From NCBI RefSeq assembly GCF_016756315.1, contig NZ_AP024235.1, forward strand, positions 3,286,001 through 3,350,000: DNA of 64,000 bases, in the 5' to 3' direction. Of this stretch, positions 61,027 to 64,000 are shown in pieces. The notes under the pieces were generated by a model. That model searched no databases and was not told the origin of the DNA. It saw nothing but the letters and a program-made list of their open reading frames with translations. Position numbers and translations under genes: made by a program. The DNA is from Alteromonas sp. KC3 (GTDB lineage: Bacteria; Pseudomonadota; Gammaproteobacteria; Enterobacterales; Alteromonadaceae). The first letter of the stretch is position 1, and each line of letters starts with the position of its first letter.

Positions 61027-61923
61027 ATGGCAATTATAAATTTTGGCTCTATCAATATCGACCACGTCTATCAGGTAGAACACTTCGTGCAACCTGGTGA
61101 AACGCTGGCCTCTACCCACTACCAAACATTGTTAGGTGGTAAGGGTGCAAACCAATCTATCGCGTTAGCACAAGCCGGTGCTGACGTACGCCACGTGGGC
61201 AGCATTCACGAAAACGACGCAGCATTCAAACAAGCGCTAATTAAAAAAGGTGTTGATTGTCGCGGTGTTAAATGCTCTGAAACGCCTTCTGGACACGCTA
61301 TAATTCAAGTGACTCCAAGCGGCGAAAACGCCATTGTACTTTTCGGTGGTGCCAACCAGACCATTACTGCCAAAACAGTAATGCAAGCACTTGATGATGC
61401 GAAGCCATCTGATTGGGTACTGACGCAAAACGAAACCAGTAGCATTGAAGAAGTGCTTCGCCAAGCGAAAGAGAAACACTTAAAAGTTGCTTTCAACCCT
61501 GCTCCAATGAGTGATTCGGTTAAACAACTTCCTCTTAAGTGTGTTGATTTGCTGATTGTCAATGAAACCGAAGCAGCCGCAATTACTGAAAAAGAATCCC
61601 TTGAAGATATTGTGTCTGTGTTTAAGTCACAATGGTCACACTGTGAAGTCATTATTACATTAGGTAAAGCTGGCGTAATGATGCTGCGCAAAAACGAAGA
61701 TGTTGAAGTAAAAGCATTCTCTGTTGATGCGGTAGACACAACAGCGGCTGGCGATACCTTTATTGGGTATTTCTTATCAGCATACAGCAACCATACCGAT
61801 GCCAAGCAAGCACTTCGTCGTGGATGTGCCGCTTCAGCTATCGCGGTAACCCGCGAAGGTGCAGCACAGAGTATCCCTACGCAAAAAGAAGTAGATCGTT
61901 TCTTGGCGAAACACGCTAACTAG
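61027..61923 (+). CDS. rbsK: Ribokinase (PfkB family)
   Basis: 298 residues. It phosphorylates ribose to ribose-5-phosphate in the cytoplasm. The N-terminal GGKGANQSIALAQAG is the PfkB signature that binds sugar, and VDTTAAGDTFIGYFLSAY holds the anion hole and catalytic Asp. The start has GGAAGAAG as ribosome site. The nucleoside hydrolase gene follows after 24 bases. Hydrolysis of nucleosides would provide ribose for this kinase. It is placed so close to 6S RNA that it may share its transcript, as the gene after ssrS does in E. coli. Confidence 0.92.
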   Translation: MAIINFGSINIDHVYQVEHFVQPGETLASTHYQTLLGGKGANQSIALAQAGADVRHVGSIHENDAAFKQALIKKGVDCRGVKCSETPSGHAIIQVTPSGENAIVLFGGANQTITAKTVMQALDDAKPSDWVLTQNETSSIEEVLRQAKEKHLKVAFNPAPMSDSVKQLPLKCVDLLIVNETEAAAITEKESLEDIVSVFKSQWSHCEVIITLGKAGVMMLRKNEDVEVKAFSVDAVDTTAAGDTFIGYFLSAYSNHTDAKQALRRGCAASAIAVTREGAAQSIPTQKEVDRFLAKHAN

Positions 61924-61947
61924 CAACACGCATTTGAGAATAAATTG

Positions 61948-62889
61948 ATGGCACATAAAATCATTTTAGATACAGATCCGGGTATTGATGATGCAATGGC
62001 GATTTTTTTCGCTTTTCAATCTCCAGATATTGAAGTTCTTGGTTTAACGACCGTTTTCGGTAACGTTCCTGTTGATATGGCAGCACAAAACGCGCTGACC
62101 CTTTGCGAGTTGGCGGGGAAAGATATTCCCGTAACTAAAGGGGTTGGCATGCCATGGGTAGGCCCAGAATCAACCTACGCGCACTTTGTACATGGCGACT
62201 ATGGTTTCGGTCACATTAAGCCTGATGCACCAAAAACTGAACTAGATCCACGCAGCTCTGCGCAATTTATTGTGGACATGGCACGTAAATACCCAGGTGA
62301 AATCACCATAGTAGCTATTGGTCCACTAGGCAACTTGGCGTTAGCACTACGCCTAGAGCCTGAACTGCCAAAGCTGGTTAAAGGTGTAAGCATTATGGGC
62401 GGCGCAGCCTTTGTTCGAGGCAACGTTACACCTGTTGCTGAAGCGAATATATGGAACGACGCAAACGCCGCTGAAATTGTGTTTGCAGCCGATTGGGACT
62501 TGACCATGTTCGGTCTAGACGTGACTAACGATGTTCCATTTGCGCCAACGTTCGTAGACGTACTTGCAGAAAAGAACCCAACCCTTGGTAGCTTCGTTCA
62601 AGAAAGTGCGCAGTTCTATATGGACTTTTACTCGCAAAACCGCGAAGACCGCGTATGTTTCTTCCACGATGCGTTCCCCATCGCGCATCTTCGTCATCCT
62701 GAGCTATTTGAGCTTACTGAAGGCCATGTTCGCGTTGGTACTGGTACGCTTGATAGAGGCCAAACGGTTGTCGCGCCTAAAGGCACAACACCAAGCCCAT
62801 TGTGGAATGAAGCGAACACCATTAAGGTGGCGACTAAGGTCGACCACGCGAAACTTGAACAATTGTTTATAGATACTTACGCACTTTAA
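61948..62889 (+). CDS. Nucleoside hydrolase (inosine-uridine preferring family)
   Basis: 313 residues from ATG 61948; a TTG directly before it is an unlikely start. DTDPGIDDAMAIF is the calcium-binding signature of this family. GPLGNLALALRLEP and MGGAAFVRGNVTPVAEANIW hold further ligands, and HDAFPIAH carries the catalytic-type histidine and aspartate. It cleaves ribonucleosides to base and ribose, which ribokinase upstream can use. No signal peptide, so cytoplasmic. A strong terminator lies 21 bases downstream. Confidence 0.92.
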   Translation: MAHKIILDTDPGIDDAMAIFFAFQSPDIEVLGLTTVFGNVPVDMAAQNALTLCELAGKDIPVTKGVGMPWVGPESTYAHFVHGDYGFGHIKPDAPKTELDPRSSAQFIVDMARKYPGEITIVAIGPLGNLALALRLEPELPKLVKGVSIMGGAAFVRGNVTPVAEANIWNDANAAEIVFAADWDLTMFGLDVTNDVPFAPTFVDVLAEKNPTLGSFVQESAQFYMDFYSQNREDRVCFFHDAFPIAHLRHPELFELTEGHVRVGTGTLDRGQTVVAPKGTTPSPLWNEANTIKVATKVDHAKLEQLFIDTYAL

Positions 62890-62910
62890 ACACAGTGTGA
62901 TAATGTTAAA

Positions 62911-62938
62911 GGGAGCTGTTGGATCAGCTCCCTTTTTT
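62911..62938 (+). terminator. Intrinsic terminator of ssrS-rbsK-nucleoside hydrolase
   Basis: GGGAGCTG (62911-62918) and CAGCTCCC (62925-62932) form an eight-pair stem with a six-base loop and are followed by six T. Confidence 0.92.
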
Positions 62939-62967
62939 ATTGTCTTCAAGGTTGAATAAAGAACGTT

Positions 62968-64000
62968 ATGATAGCTGCGCCAATACCTGAAAATGAAAAC
63001 GAACGATTAGCCGAACTATTGAGTTACGACGTACTCGATACCGAGGCTGAGCAGCTATTCGACGATCTGACGGCATTGGCATCGCAAATTTGCGAAACAC
63101 CAATTGCACTCATTAGCCTTGTCGATCCCAATCGGCAATGGTTCAAATCAAGAGTAGGTCTTGATGCACAAGAAACGTCACGCGAAATAGCGTTTTGCTC
63201 TCACGCCATTTTACAAAGGGAAATATTTGAAGTTCCCGATGCTACACAAGATCCACGCTTTCACGACAACCCACTGGTAACCGGCGCGCCCGACATTCGG
63301 TTTTATGCTGGCGCTCCCTTAGTCACGCCGTCAGGTCATGCTATCGGCACCCTATGCGCTATTGACCAAAAGCCGCGAGAACTCAGCGATGAACAGCGCG
63401 CATCGTTGCTTACCTTGAGTAAGTCAGTGGTGGCCCATCTTGAACTAAAACGTAAAAATCGAGAGCTGGAACGCACTAGTCAATTTAAATCAGATTTTCT
63501 GTCTTATGTAAGTCACGAGATTCGAACGCCGCTTAATGCCATAAACACGTTTAGTCATTTGCTTGAAGTAGAAGCCAAAAAGCTAGAATTACCAATGAGT
63601 TTTAGCGGCCCGCTTTCTCATGTCACCAAAAGCGGTGAACGCTTGCTTGAAATTGTTAACTCGGTACTGGACATTAAGCAAATAGAAGCAGGAAAAATGC
63701 GTGTTATGCCAAGAGCGGTAAACACCAAAGATTTTTTCACCCATTTGTTTTCGCTTACTACTATTCGTGCACAAGACAGTAATATCACATTTACCACTAA
63801 CATTGATAAGTCGGTTCCAGATTCACTTTTCTTTGACGATACCAAGCTTGGCCAAGTTGCCCTTAATATATTGTCAAATGCCATAAAATATACGCCCAGA
63901 GATAAAGCGGTTAAGGCACAGGTTAAGTACAAAAATAGTTGTCTTATTTTCACTGTTTTCGACCAAGGTATTGGCATGAGTGAAGAAGACCAAGAGCGAC
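62968..64000 (+). CDS. GAF domain histidine kinase (partial, cut by window end)
   Basis: 344 residues are visible and the frame is open at the last base. ATG at 62968 begins MIAAPIPENENERLAELLSY. Residues about 25-150 are a GAF domain of the type with FCSHAIL and FYAGAPLVT. The HisKA box follows with SHEIRTPLNAI (His183 is the phosphate acceptor), and the ATPase N-box is LNILSNAIKYTP near 300. The G boxes begin with FDQGIGMS. No membrane segment is present, so it is a cytoplasmic sensor. The ligand and partner response regulator are not visible; they may be beyond the window. Confidence 0.9.
   Translation, partial: MIAAPIPENENERLAELLSYDVLDTEAEQLFDDLTALASQICETPIALISLVDPNRQWFKSRVGLDAQETSREIAFCSHAILQREIFEVPDATQDPRFHDNPLVTGAPDIRFYAGAPLVTPSGHAIGTLCAIDQKPRELSDEQRASLLTLSKSVVAHLELKRKNRELERTSQFKSDFLSYVSHEIRTPLNAINTFSHLLEVEAKKLELPMSFSGPLSHVTKSGERLLEIVNSVLDIKQIEAGKMRVMPRAVNTKDFFTHLFSLTTIRAQDSNITFTTNIDKSVPDSLFFDDTKLGQVALNILSNAIKYTPRDKAVKAQVKYKNSCLIFTVFDQGIGMSEEDQER

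Noticed and set aside
1..64000. CRISPR array, insertion sequence, integrase, ribosomal RNA operon
   Set aside because: No regularly spaced repeats, transposase or integrase frames, or rRNA sequence seen on either strand.

Overview
The window looks like chromosomal DNA of a marine gammaproteobacterium of the order Alteromonadales, most likely Alteromonas or a close relative. The reasons are the ygfB-pepP-ubiH-ubiI block beside a 6S RNA, a complete GcvTHP operon, a NagR-controlled chitin-sugar locus of the Alteromonadales type (nagP, nagB-II, nagK, TonB receptor, flavin halogenase) and moderate GC. This assignment is inference from gene content; no database was searched.

Left part (1-4.4 kb): the tail of a gene, then minus-strand genes for a secreted protein of unknown function, an HTH-like protein with one membrane segment, a serine alpha/beta hydrolase and a metallo-beta-lactamase-fold lipoprotein.

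RNA repair locus (4.7-12.6 kb): rtcR is divergent from a sigma54-type operon. That operon begins with three tandem degenerate tRNA-like sequences and a long self-pairing RNA segment, followed by a slipin gene, rtcB and rtcA. Converging on it is a second repair operon, rtcB2-prfH, for ribosomes damaged in 16S rRNA. Its leader carries a sigma70 promoter, a 14-codon leader ORF with a strong Shine-Dalgarno, and complementary segments able to hide the rtcB2 ribosome site. The locus thus holds two RNA ligases, two control modes and tRNA mimics that may act as sensors or substrates.

Defence island (12.8-28.9 kb): a serine-hydrolase lipoprotein and an SF1 helicase, a HerA-like gene remnant, then one tightly packed operon. 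The operon is a small HTH protein, hsdR, hsdM, hsdS, a KwaA-like membrane protein, a KwaB-like DUF4868 protein and a reverse transcriptase-nitrilase fusion (DRT type 1 architecture). It ends at a strong terminator and a cluster of imperfect tandem repeats next to core gcvP. Restriction, Kiwa-like membrane sensing and an RT-based system appear to share one transcript.

Core metabolism (29-64 kb): gcvT-gcvH-gcvP (with a terminator-like hairpin before gcvP), a cyanophycinase-like exported peptidase, an exported MTA/SAH nucleosidase and an EF-hand-like protein. Next is the N-acetylglucosamine/chitobiose locus (nagK-nagB-II-nagA-nagP, GH20 hexosaminidase, TonB receptor, nagR, halogenase) with two near-identical NagR-type palindromes at the receptor and one before nagK. 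Then come a LysR regulator, a small membrane protein, two exported or processing peptidases around a DMT transporter, ubiquinone hydroxylases with pepP and ygfB, 6S RNA leading directly into a ribokinase and a nucleoside hydrolase, and a GAF-histidine kinase cut by the window end.
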